Below are positions 37,839 to 48,280 of a DNA stretch of 64,000 nucleotides, piece by piece; position 1 is the first letter of the stretch; every line of letters starts with the position of its first letter. The translations under genes were made by a program, and so were the position numbers. The DNA is from Ehretia macrophylla (taxonomy: Eukaryota > Streptophyta > Magnoliopsida > Boraginales > Ehretiaceae), in the NCBI GenBank assembly GCA_037974665.1, contig CM075768.1, positions 1,287,501 through 1,351,500 of the forward strand. The letters are read 5' to 3'. The notes below the pieces were generated by a model. The model was not told the origin of the DNA, did not search any database, and saw only the letters and a program-made list of their open reading frames with translations.

Positions 37839-38634
37839 CTTAAATGTCACGCTCCAACTCGACCCCACCTACGATTAGTCAGGACGCAACGGAATTTCGA
37901 CAGTATAACGACAGTAAATAAGATACCGAGGCTCTAAACCAACCTCATTAGAACATCATACATCAACTCCATAACCATACAATAAACAACTCCTCAATAA
38001 AATAGCAACATACAACATAACCATATTACACCATAATCATTCTTTGTTATACACCTCCGTTCCAACATAATACATGAACCTTAATATACATTGCAAAAAT
38101 ATATTGATACCAACCTAGCAACCTAAACATAGACAAAAGAAAGACTACTAAGATAGCATCAACTAATTCATTATCTTTTCAACATCTTTTACATTATGAA
38201 CTACAAAGCATATAAAAGTCAACTAGATAATATACAAGATAGTAAAACAATACAACATCAAGGATAAGACTCCGGAACATAAGACTCATCCATGTAAGGC
38301 ACATTTTCCTCTTCAGGAGGCACGTACCCGTAATCCTGCTCAAGTACACCTGTAAGCATGCAATAATAGAGAGTGAGCTTATATAAAATAAGCCCAACGA
38401 GGATCCGATAGATCTCTAACAGTATTCACTATACTCCTTGAAAATAATCCTTTGAGCAAGTAAACACACAATAACATCAATAATACTATCATCACATAAT
38501 CTATAATGACCATTCAATAAAGGATACACTAGTTGGTGTAGTTCCAAACACCATCATGATCATAACAGCCTTCTTGTGACTCCCATAAACTCACGCACCC
38601 GAGGTACCCCAATAACCTCTTCCTCCATGACACC

Positions 38635-41600
38635 TGTGACGCCCGAGAACATTGCCATGATTCATTAATTGTTTCATCTACTGTTTGTGCATTTTCACTA
38701 TCCATTTACTTGTTGTTTTCCTTGGTTACTATTTATTACATTTTTCAACTATCTATTTTCTTCGAATTAGCATTTTTCTTAAATCATATTAATTGTTATA
38801 GGAATGAGAAAAATGTGCATTTGAGCTTAAAGCGATATGACCCTTCGTTTAGAAAATGATTTGTTAAAGCTAATGAATAGTGTTACGTATGAAACATTAT
38901 GTTTTAGTTAGCTAACTTAATTTATACGTATTAGACTCATTTTTAAGTTGACTAGGCTTATTTTAGTAGGCAATAAACTCACCAACTTGATCCCTCCCTT
39001 TAAATACTCAACATATACACATATTAAGCTCATAAAACAAAAAAAAAGAAAAAAAAAAGAGAGAGCATGCTGAAAACACTGTAGCAAATCCGAGAATAGC
39101 ATAGGAGGAGAAATAGAGTTTTTTTGCTCAACAAATCCTCATTCCAAGCCAAGCCAAGCTAGGTGCAGGTGGTTTATGGTGTCTACTAGCCTCCTAGGAG
39201 CTCCTACACGCAATAGGTGAGGGATTTCATACCTATTTTTGCATTTCAAAACTGTGACGACTTTCTTGAATTTCTTGTTTTGCTCTTAAATGCTAATGCA
39301 ATACTCAAATATGCTTATGTATGTTATATATATGTAGTAGAGACCTAATTTATGCTATTGTTTCGTAGTTTAATCGGTTGAAATTGATCGTTAAATATTT
39401 GGCATGAATAGTGACGGGAATGTTAGGGTTTTGTGAAATTGGACTTTATAGCTTGAATCAATGATCCTAATAGGTGCTTTAGATGTTAATGAAAGTATTG
39501 TAAAGGCCCCATAACATTTAATTGCTCATAACCTAGCAAAAGAATGAAATAGTCAACTTTTAGAAAGAGGTTTCGGGGTTATTGCGAATCCGGGTTGAAT
39601 TGGCCTCCACATTTAGTAATCCTAGGCTATTTAGGACCTAATTAAGCTTTGCTAGCCTCTATTTGAGTCCCGGATGAGGTGCGTATAGTACAAAGTCAAA
39701 AAAGGAAAATTAGGGCTTTAGTGCTAAACGTGGGTATTTGGGCAACTTTGAAGGTCCTAAGGGTGTCTAATAGTTTAACTAGAAGCATGGAATAGACCAC
39801 TCACGAATCTAGAGCCATAACATGAGTTTGGAAGGGAAACGGTTTGAGTTACAAAGGGGTTTTGGGTCAAACGTGAATCTGAGTGAATTTGGTTGATATA
39901 TTTGGTGTTCTTAGGGTAAGTAGGGACTAAATGTGTTTTTCTAACTCTTAGTTGATCTTTGATTAAGATACTTGTAGTACAAATGCACAAAGGGATAATC
40001 GGGGCTTTTGTGGTTAATATGGGTTAATGAATGATTTAAAGGATTCTAAGTGTGCCATAATGTGTAACTAGAAGATTAGAATAGTTAGTTGGTGAATCTT
40101 GAGTCGTAACCTTTGGTTTGGAGTTAAATGACTTAGGATAACAAAAGGGAAACTCGGGGTTTTCATGCTTAGCCTTTAAATTAGCTTTGGTGCTTGTATA
40201 TCTTGCCTTATGTTATTGTTTCGCATTTGTGAGCATTTCGTGAAGTTTCATGATCATCGGACATTGACCCCTTAGTGTTCGTATAGTTATTTTCATATTT
40301 AATGCTTATAACTTGTTATAATGTTTATATTAATTGTACTTTGTTAAGATTAAATTGTAATAAACATTGTATGCTAAGTGAGTAGGACTGTAAGGATAGC
40401 TCATCTAGTTATATGATTATTTGTTGTTGTAAATAAGAGTAATTGAAATTTATAACTTATAATCTTAACTTGATGGTATTTGATACTTTTAATATCTTCT
40501 ATATTGACTAATGATATAGTAAGGTGAACCTTATAGTTCAATTGTGTGTGAGTTATGAATTTGTGTGAATAAGTGATCATAAGTCTAGCTTTTAATGTTG
40601 TGGGGTTGAATTAAGTAAAAGTTAAGTTGGAATTGATATAGTTAATTGCTAAACTTATATGAACACCCTAGGGTTGTATACTTGAGCTAATTCGGGAAAG
40701 TTGAAGTAAATCGGAGCTATTCTCATGCGTGCTTGGCTTAATTCCAAGTGAGGGAGACTTCATCCTTATGTGCATAATAGTTTACTTACTTGTACTTAGA
40801 TTATGTGCACTTATTGTCTATATATTGTGTGTGAGGGCAACCTACTTTGTTGTCCCTCAATCATGTGTTTATTGATGTATTCTATTGTTATCATTTTGAG
40901 TGCATTGCATTGTGGTTGCACAACCATTTGGGCATGGTAGTGTCGTGGAAACCGGGCGGCATCGGGCTTGCCGGTATACCTCGGCTACCATGGTTACCCA
41001 GTCCCTCTCTCGCTTGGGATGCCGCCCAGGGAGAGTTGGGTCGTAGGATTTCGGGGTACATCCGGAGTACACCCATTTTGGAGTTATAAGGGGATGCCGG
41101 CTTATCAATAACAGTGCCCTTATTACATCGGGATTTCAGTTCATGACTCGTGGTTCGTGATTGAAGAATTAGTAAAACATATCCTTTTTAATGTGTGGTA
41201 ACTTGTTATTTTGATTGTTCCTTAGTTGTTTTAAATGCCTATTGAGTTATCTGCTGCATTGCACGTCCCCGGTAGACCTTATCCCTCACTGAGCAATTGT
41301 GATTGCTCATACCTCGCTAAACATGTTTCAGGTGGCACAGTTGGAAGAATGGCCTTGGTTGCTGTGTGCTATTGCTTGAGATTGGAGTGTTTGCCTGCTA
41401 AATTGTGGAAGATTTTGCTTGTATTATGTCTTGTTCTATTTTGTGCTTATAGGTTTGTATATATATTTGGAGTTGTTGAAGAATTGTAATAGTTAGGTTA
41501 ATGTATGGCTTGAATGGTAGATTGTAATAGTTTATCCTTACTTTCCTTTATGCTGCTTGCTTGTGTGTTAATGAAAGTTAACAGTTGTTTAGCTTTAGTT

Positions 41601-41926
41601 CATAAGAAAGTCTAATGGTTAATATAGAATGGTATGATAAGCGGATTAAAAGGGACAATGTTTTAAAGATTGTTAAGTGCATGCTTGGGTGTGTTTTCTA
41701 TGTCTTGCTTAAGGCTCAGATGGCCTTGAAGTTGGGATTTTTTAAATAGAAATGATGTTCCTATTGTTTTGTGGCTTGAATTGTATGTTTACAGGTTTTT
41801 AGAATGTCTATGGTACAGGGGAGACTCTGTCCGTTTTTCCCTAAAATTTTGAGACCGGGTTGGAATTGGGTTGAAAATAGCTTGGTTTTTGGAGTCTCTG
41901 GTCTCGTGAGAGATCGGGGCGTTACA
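38635..41926 (+). mobile_element. F: solo LTR of the B family with perfect target duplication
   Basis: 3,292 bp from TGTGACGCCCGAG to GGGGCGTTACA, flanked by ACACC at 38630-38634 and 41927-41931. Its start, GC-rich block and end align with B's LTR. No internal region is present, so the element was lost by LTR-LTR recombination and one LTR was left. Donor-like site at 39217, CTACTTTG hairpin 40833-40858, CCTCACTG hairpin about 41285-41309, acceptor-like TTTCAG ending at 41331. The 80-codon open frame 40847-41089 is LTR sequence shared with B. Confidence 0.93.
40833..40858 (+). promoter_or_regulatory. CTACTTTG hairpin, B/F version
   Basis: GAGGG-CAAC, loop CTACTTT, GTTG-t-CCCTC. The outer arm has an extra G-C pair compared with the A/LTR-1 version, changed on both sides. 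Confidence 0.6.
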
Positions 41927-43590
41927 ACACCTCCGTCATGCGAGCTGGAGGTAGTCTATGGTAGTCATGCCATTATCAACCCGACAGCTCGATGCTGCCC
42001 GAGAGGTGGCACACACATACCAAAGACTCAGCAATAATAATAAACATCAATCATTCACAGGAGGACAACCTTTTCAGTTGACTATCTCCCGGTTCATCAA
42101 TCATCAATCAATAATCATATTATCATCATAATAACATCAATAATCAATTTAACAACAAATAACTAAGTTAGATGACAAAGTAGGCCATCTAACCGAACAT
42201 GCATTAAACACACAATCAAACCCTAGTTTACCCATCATCATCTCACAATTCAATCACTCAAACCATACCCAATCAACTAAAGGCATAATTTAACATTTTA
42301 AAGAAAGACAACCTAAACTTCAAATATTCATAACCTACATTCTACTAGTCCAAACCACTCCAAATCAGTTTCTATCACTCGCCCAATCAATCAACTACAT
42401 TAGCCCCCTCGGAAACCAACCAAAATACATCCAAATCATGCCCAATAACCCTAAAACCCTAGTGTGTCATGGCTGAAATTTCCGGACTTTAGCACCGACC
42501 TCGCAATCAAAAATTCGGCATTACAATGGCACTACCACGTAATTAACAAACTTTTAGAAATCGACGGCAATCGATTTCAACCAACACAACTCAAAATATT
42601 CAACATTTAGCAAATTAATCAACTTTAAATACCCGAAAATAAATAATTATGCTACAACGGTTCAAATCTCGCAAGATTACATATAAATGATCCCTAGCAT
42701 GCATGGAGCACTAATCTAACTTCAAATTAACATTCTAACGGTTCAATAATTATTTATATGCATAAACACAAAATATGAGTTTTGAGATCTAGAATTTTTC
42801 TCTCACCTTTGATGCGAAATAAGCCTAGAAATGTGCTCAATGGATGCTCAAAAGGTGGAATCAAGCTTTGGTGGAATCAAGCTTTGGTTGATTGGAAATT
42901 GGCCTTGGATTGCAACTTTTAATGAAAAATGCCTTTGAAAAAGTTGAAGAAAAAGCTTGGTTTTCCTCCTATGGAGCTCACGGCCCTATGTGTGTGTTTG
43001 AGTGTGTTTTATGAGCTTGCTAATGTGTGTAACTACTAATATGCTTATTGGTCAATATTTAAAAATAGTCAAAGTTGAGTAAACTTAATATTTTTGTGTT
43101 TTCTTGTCTTTTAAATGCATTTTAGCTATCTCTTTGCTCAAAAAAAATATGCAACTCCTATGATAGCTCAAGTAGATTATTTTTAGGTGACAAGAAGTTT
43201 TACAATCAAGCAATTTCACCTGAGTCGGCTTAAAATTCGATTTTTGCAAAAGTCGGTGTAACAATCCTAATAAATTCCTAAGCCGATTTGAAAACCGTTT
43301 TAATCAAACACAGGTCTATTAAAGTCCGAGGACTAGGTCTAGAAGGGTTAAAAATACCAGTTTTAAAATTTTAGCGGACGTGTTTCGAAAATACTATTCA
43401 CTAAAAGTCGACGATAAAATTTATGACTCCATTTTTTATGAAAATTTCATGAATGCACATTTAGCATATTCTAGGAGTATTAATATCAAACTTGCCACAT
43501 TCTAAGTCATATAGTACATAGACAGGTCAATTCACGCAAAACGAGAATAAACACGCAAAATGAGACAGGACAAAAAAGTGGGGTTTCACA

Positions 43591-43794
43591 ATAACGTTAG
43601 CTTGCATGCTATGTATATTAAGCGATATCTGTGCCTTATCAATGCACAATAAACAACTATATCCTAACATATATCCTACAAATAAATACTACACATAGAC
43701 AAATAGCACTCAAGACACATAAGGTTCACATATTACACATAGATCATTTAACACACATAGGCTTCAAAACACATCACACATTGAGACCTCTACC
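43591..43794 (-). other. Element G leader, middle piece
   Basis: Unique sequence between E and D, rich in TATGTG/ACACAT words as in other leaders here. With 30403-30433 and 51073-51130 it makes up a leader of about 290 bp between G's LTR and its gag start. No frame of interest. Confidence 0.6.
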
Positions 43795-46572
43795 TGTGAT
43801 AACCCGAACCCGGCATGCATTTAAAGGCATTTAATTGCATTTAACTAAGTGACATCTTAAATGTTGGCATTGAATTTGTGTTTATTTTTAGTTAAACATT
43901 TATTTGTAGCTTTATTTACATATTTCATTTAGAAGTAATTGAAATAATACTTGAGTTAATTATTTTAAGAGAATATCAACTACTTTTCATATTATTGCTA
44001 ATCGGTTTTATTTTTCTTGCAACTTAATGATCGATTTTCAATTAAATGAAAAGTAGCTTCGAGTCGGAGTAAATTTTAAACTTTGATGCTTTCCAAAAAT
44101 GATATATTCTTAGATTCTTTGAGATTTAATTGTTATTCTTCTATTGACGCAAAGTGCATAGCATATCGAGAGAGATAGTTAGGAAATGAATTCGAGTCCT
44201 CAACAAATAGTGAAACTAGTATTTTAGTGCCTTAAATTTTATAATTTAATTGTTGTTAGCTAGAATTGATATTTCCTTAGTTGTTTTAGCCTAAAAATGC
44301 ATAAATAAGCTAGTTTGACCAACTTAAGTGAGCATTGACCAAAGCTTTGACCTTTTGACCTTGTGTCTTCTTTTAATAACCTAAAATAACACAAAAAAAA
44401 CAAAGTTGAACAGAACATGAAAGGGCCAAAAAAATAAGGAGAGAAAAAAAAGAAAATTCAACATCAAATCTTCGATTCTTCGCGTGAGCTTGCACGGGGT
44501 GGTTTCCGAGGCATCCTACGAGGTTTTCTTAGCGTCTAGGAGCGTCTAAGGTGAGGGTTTCATCGTTATTTACCCATTTAAAATATTTGTGTCTAAACTT
44601 TGATTTTTGGATTTTATGCGTAGATCGTTAATTTAATCGTTTTAATGCTTAAAGAATGTTCCTTGTTGATTGTAGAATATGTATTTATAGCTTTTTAACA
44701 TTTTCTGCGGTTGAATATTGAGATTGCAATTTAAATTGAATAATGAATAGTAAATTATTAATAGTAAACCCTAGAAATGATAAAGTTACGCTGTTATGCT
44801 GTCTGTTGATGTGAAAAGGTACTAGATATGCTAGAATGCCTAAATGTGTGGTTTAATTGGAATGTGTAATGGAAAAACGGAGAAAAACGGCTTAGTGAAA
44901 GTCGGGGTCGTTTAAGTAGAGTTTGACGTTTTCTTGTTTTGCGTGTTGGCATTGTTTCGGGAGGCCATGGAAGCACTTTTGGTGTGATTATGGCGTTGGT
45001 TGGGTGTTTGGTTGGTATAGTTGTAGTTCAAACGAGCAAAGGGGAAAATCGGGACTTTGCGCGAATTCTAGGGTAAAGTAGGGTTTTAGGGTCTTTAGAC
45101 GTGCCTTATAGTGACCTAGGAGGATTGGTGAAGTCGGTTTCCAAAGCTCGTGGCTCGTTTGAAAGTAGTGGCGTTTGAAAGTTGGGGTCATTTTTGGGAT
45201 TTTGTGTGTTTTCATATTATAATGCTTATAGAATGTTTATAATGCTTATAGAATGCTTATAGAGTGCTTATAATGCCTATATAATACTTGTTATTGCTTG
45301 ATGATGGTTGTTGGTGTTGTTCTTGTTACTTATTTGATTGTAAATGCTTGTTAATGCTTATTACGCTTGTTAGAGTTGATTATTGATTGAAATGTTTAAC
45401 AATTGTTGATAATGCATGATATCTCGTTTATCGTCTCTAATTTGTATTGTTGTGCTATCGCTCATTTATCACCTTGTATCGAGTCTTGCATTGCATAGTG
45501 TCAGGGCGTGAGTGATGGGCCTCTCCGAGTAGCCTCGGGTTGCCGGTGTTGGTTGCTCTAGCTCCGTGTCCTATTCCCTTTTCTCGCTTGGGTTGCCTCC
45601 CAGGGAGATTTAGGTCGTAGAATTGATGGTTACTCCTGGGGTATTCCAAACTGGTGTTATAAGGTGGTTGCGCGCTTATTGTCATCATTGTCAACATCAA
45701 GCTCGAGATTGATGTATCGCTCGTGAAATGGTATATTGCTCGTAAGAGTGAACCATAGCCTTCAGAGTGTGGTATAGCTTTGAACGGCTGTGTTAATGCT
45801 TTCTTGAATGTTTAATATATTGTCGTTTGTATTGAATGCTTTCTTATTGATTTTATTGCTTAGTTGTGTCTATTTTCATTGCACGACTTTCTTTCTCTCC
45901 AACTCGATATCTGTCTCGCCCTCACTGAGTATACGTGTTGTGTATACTCACTTCTCACCACCACATTTCAGGAAATGTCATGTTAGTTGGAAAGTTCGTG
46001 ATTTTGTGAAAGTTCGTGCCTGAAGAGTTGTCTTGCATGCCTAGGTGGCTTGAGTGTCGAAGTTGTAAAGATATATGCTTTCATATGTTGTATGTATTTA
46101 TTGTTAAAAGAAATGTAATTTAAATCTAGCTAGGTAGTTGAGGTGAACTGATAAGCTAGTTTATGTAATCAGTTAACATAGCTTGACTTCAAAGCATGTT
46201 TGTAATGTCTAGAGGAAAAGAGTTAGAATGGCATGATAGTTTATTTTATGCAGTAGCTTGGTATGGTTTAATTGTCTAGTTTGAATGTACTTGTAAAAAA
46301 TGAAAAGAGATAGGTTAGCTTTTAAATTGGAAATGTATGTATACGTGCTGAGTTTAAATTGTTGAGAACCGAGGCTCAGATGGCCTTGAGGATGTTTTGT
46401 ATGGTTGGACACGGTGTTGGTCCATTTATATGCTATTACAGGTTTTACATTTCGCCTAGAAACAGGGGAGACTCCATCCGTTTTCCCTGAAAATTTTGCC
46501 CGGGTTTGGATTTGGGTTGTGATTAGATCGATTGATAAAACTCCCGGTCTCGAGAGGGATCGGGGTGTTACA
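43795..46572 (+). repeat. Element D 5' LTR
   Basis: 2,778 bp. Donor-like CTAAG/GTGAGGG at 44551, tandem repeat 45221-45290, GC-rich block about 45490-45650, a perfect 9-bp hairpin TGAGTATAC/GTATACTCA about 45927-45951 after CCCTCAC, acceptor-like TTTCAG ending at 45971. The CTACTTTG hairpin was not found in this family. Confidence 0.9.
45221..45290 (+). repeat. Tandem repeat in D 5' LTR
   Basis: About four imperfect units of AATGCTTATAGAATG, roughly 10-20 bases each. The matching block in the 3' LTR is at 49707-49786 and has diverged in unit order. Confidence 0.75.
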
Positions 46573-46574
46573 GG

Positions 46575-46586
46575 TGGTATCAGAGC
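46575..46586 (+). promoter_or_regulatory. Primer-binding site of element D
   Basis: TGGTATCAGAGC two bases after the LTR. The next 100 bases (GGGACAGGGTCCTCGG and AGTGTGTCTTGAAAGTG) match B's leader. Confidence 0.9.
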
Positions 46587-48244
46587 TTGTCTAGCTCATA
46601 AGCCGGGACAGGGTCCTCGGTCTGGTGGGTAGTGATCCTTGAATGTGTGCTTGTTAAGTGTGTCTTGAAAGTGCATGCTTGTATGTGAGATTGTGTGTCT
46701 TGACTTCAATGTATGCACCTATGTGATATAGTTATGTGTTATGTGTTAAATGATTCTCAAGTAAAGTGAAATGTCTAGTTGTGCATTGAATTGACCTATC
46801 GAATTGGCATCATGAATCGAATTGATCTCGTGAATTGTTATCTGCTTGGGGTATTGCTTGTAATGTGTGTATTAGAATGTCTTGTATTAGCTATGCCGTG
46901 ATTTGAATTGATTATGTTGTGCTTGACTTGATTGTCATGATTGAGTGACTTTGTTGAATAAACTGTTTTGTAAACTTGCTTGCATAATAGTTTAAGGCAT
47001 GTGTATAACTGTGATATCTTGGCATTCATACATGTCCCGTGGAAATGGTAAGTAAGTCCTCTTCTTCCCCTGAAGAAAGTGGTTCACCGCTGGCTTTTCA
47101 AGGTGTAAGGATTGGCAGGAAATGAATGGCATTTAACTAGCCTTGATTTGGGAGTTGGTGGTTCCCTTTGGAGCTCGGTTATTGGCGAATCTCTAGGGTC
47201 CTCCTCTGTGCTTAACAGTTGTGAAATAGTAGGTTTCTTTTGGGGTTCTATTTGGTTGTTCTCTAGGGCATTCTTTGGTTTTCTTAATGGGTATTCTTTG
47301 GAGACTTCGGTTGGCATTTCTCGCTGGATTTGGCTATTGGGATATCAATCGGCCTTACTGCACAATATTATCTATGGTATATATGTGTCTCGGTCTATAT
47401 TGGTGTGACATTGGCATCCCCGATTGGAAACTCTTCAATGGCATTTTATAGAATTCTTAGTGGGCATTCTACTAGTATCTTTCCTTGATGGCACTTATTG
47501 GAAGTCTTACACTTGGAATCCTGTTCAGACTTATTATCTCATATTGCTTATGGTATGCTGTGGAATACTTTGGGCTTTCTTGGTGGTAAATTGTATAAGT
47601 TCTCACATGGCGAACAGTGAAGAGGCCTTGGAGTTTGGTTTTGTATGTTGTACACCTGCTCGGGAATCTTACTCGGATTTCTCATTTAGTTGGGAAAATT
47701 ATATTTGTTATTTAACTTGACTGTCTTATTAGACACATGATAATTCCTCTAGTATTTCCTTAGACATTCTTCTCAGCATTTGATAGCGATACTCGGAATC
47801 TAATGGGTTGTCCTATGGGGTTATTATTTGGAAGGCTTCTTTGGAACTTTTGAAGTATATTTGATTGGGTTTCTTAGTATTTTCTTCACACTCTTATCAG
47901 GGAATTCTTCTATGAAATTCATGACCAGTGGGGTACTTATTTGGACCTCTGGATGGAACCTTTGTTTGAGCCTTTATTTGGCTTCTTGTTTGGGAATTCT
48001 CGGGCAGTAATAGTTGAACTTCTACTCGAGATTCGTGTATGGGATATTCATTCGGTATTCTTCTTATCATTAATATGTGATGTGATTTTATCTACAGTAT
48101 CTTTGCTTAGGTCTTTATTGGTATTATCTCGGCGCTTTTGGTTGGAATTTTATTCTTCTTTGGTATTCGTGTCAACGGGATTCTTCAACCGATGAAGATA
48201 GTCAGAATTGGATTTCAAATGATGCTGAGTTCTATTGGAAGAAG
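46587..48244 (+). other. Element D internal region, non-coding
   Basis: The leader-like part runs to about 47100. After it comes pyrimidine-rich sequence with many near-repeats of GGGTATTCTTTGG, GGCATTTCTCG, GGGCATTCTACT and GGGAATTCTTC at irregular spacing. Open frames of 60-98 codons occur on the plus strand, but they are hydrophobic, overlap in different frames and match nothing I know. The last 200 bases align with B's internal end. I regard it as a non-coding filler needed for packaging length or RNA structure; a decayed captured sequence is possible. Confidence 0.6.
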
Positions 48245-48280
48245 AATTGCGAGGACGCAATTGTTTTAAGGGGGGAAGGA
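48245..48280 (+). promoter_or_regulatory. Pre-PPT inverted repeat and polypurine tract of element D
   Basis: AATTGCG and CGCAATT pair with loop AGGA (48245-48262), followed by GTTTTAAGGGGGGAAGGA up to the 3' LTR. Confidence 0.8.

Larger units (their letters stand above)
30434..43590 (-). mobile_element. Element E: decayed chromovirus of the C family, interrupted by solo LTR F
   Basis: LTRs 30434-32862 and 37845-43590 (the latter split by F), starting TGTGAAACCCC and ending GTTGG(A/G)GCGTGACA in the minus reading; about 98 percent alike by eye. Flanks ACAAC (30429-30433) and ATAAC (43591-43595) are a target duplication with one mismatch. All gag and pol domains are recognisable in order, but the coding region is broken at about a dozen places, far more than C. 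Its LTRs nevertheless look nearly as young as C's, so its coding part probably decayed before or during copying, or the copy came from a broken parent. It lies in the leader of element G. Confidence 0.9.
37845..43590 (-). repeat. Element E 5' LTR, split by solo LTR F
   Basis: Parts 37845-38634 and 41932-43590. Donor-like site at 42806, hairpin 42167-42193, acceptor-like site at 38350. A 20-base tandem duplication with TGGAATCAAGCTTTGG lies near 42857-42890 and is absent from the 3' LTR. The small acidic frame seen in C's LTRs is here at about 38263-38350. Confidence 0.88.

Noticed and set aside
46575-46586. tRNA gene at TGGTATCAGAGC and its copies
   Set aside because: Only the 12 bases complementary to the tRNA 3' end are present, each just inside an LTR: primer-binding sites.
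47112-48195. Several 60-98 codon plus-strand frames in element D as host genes
   Set aside because: They overlap in different frames, are built from repeated pyrimidine-rich words and match nothing I recognise.
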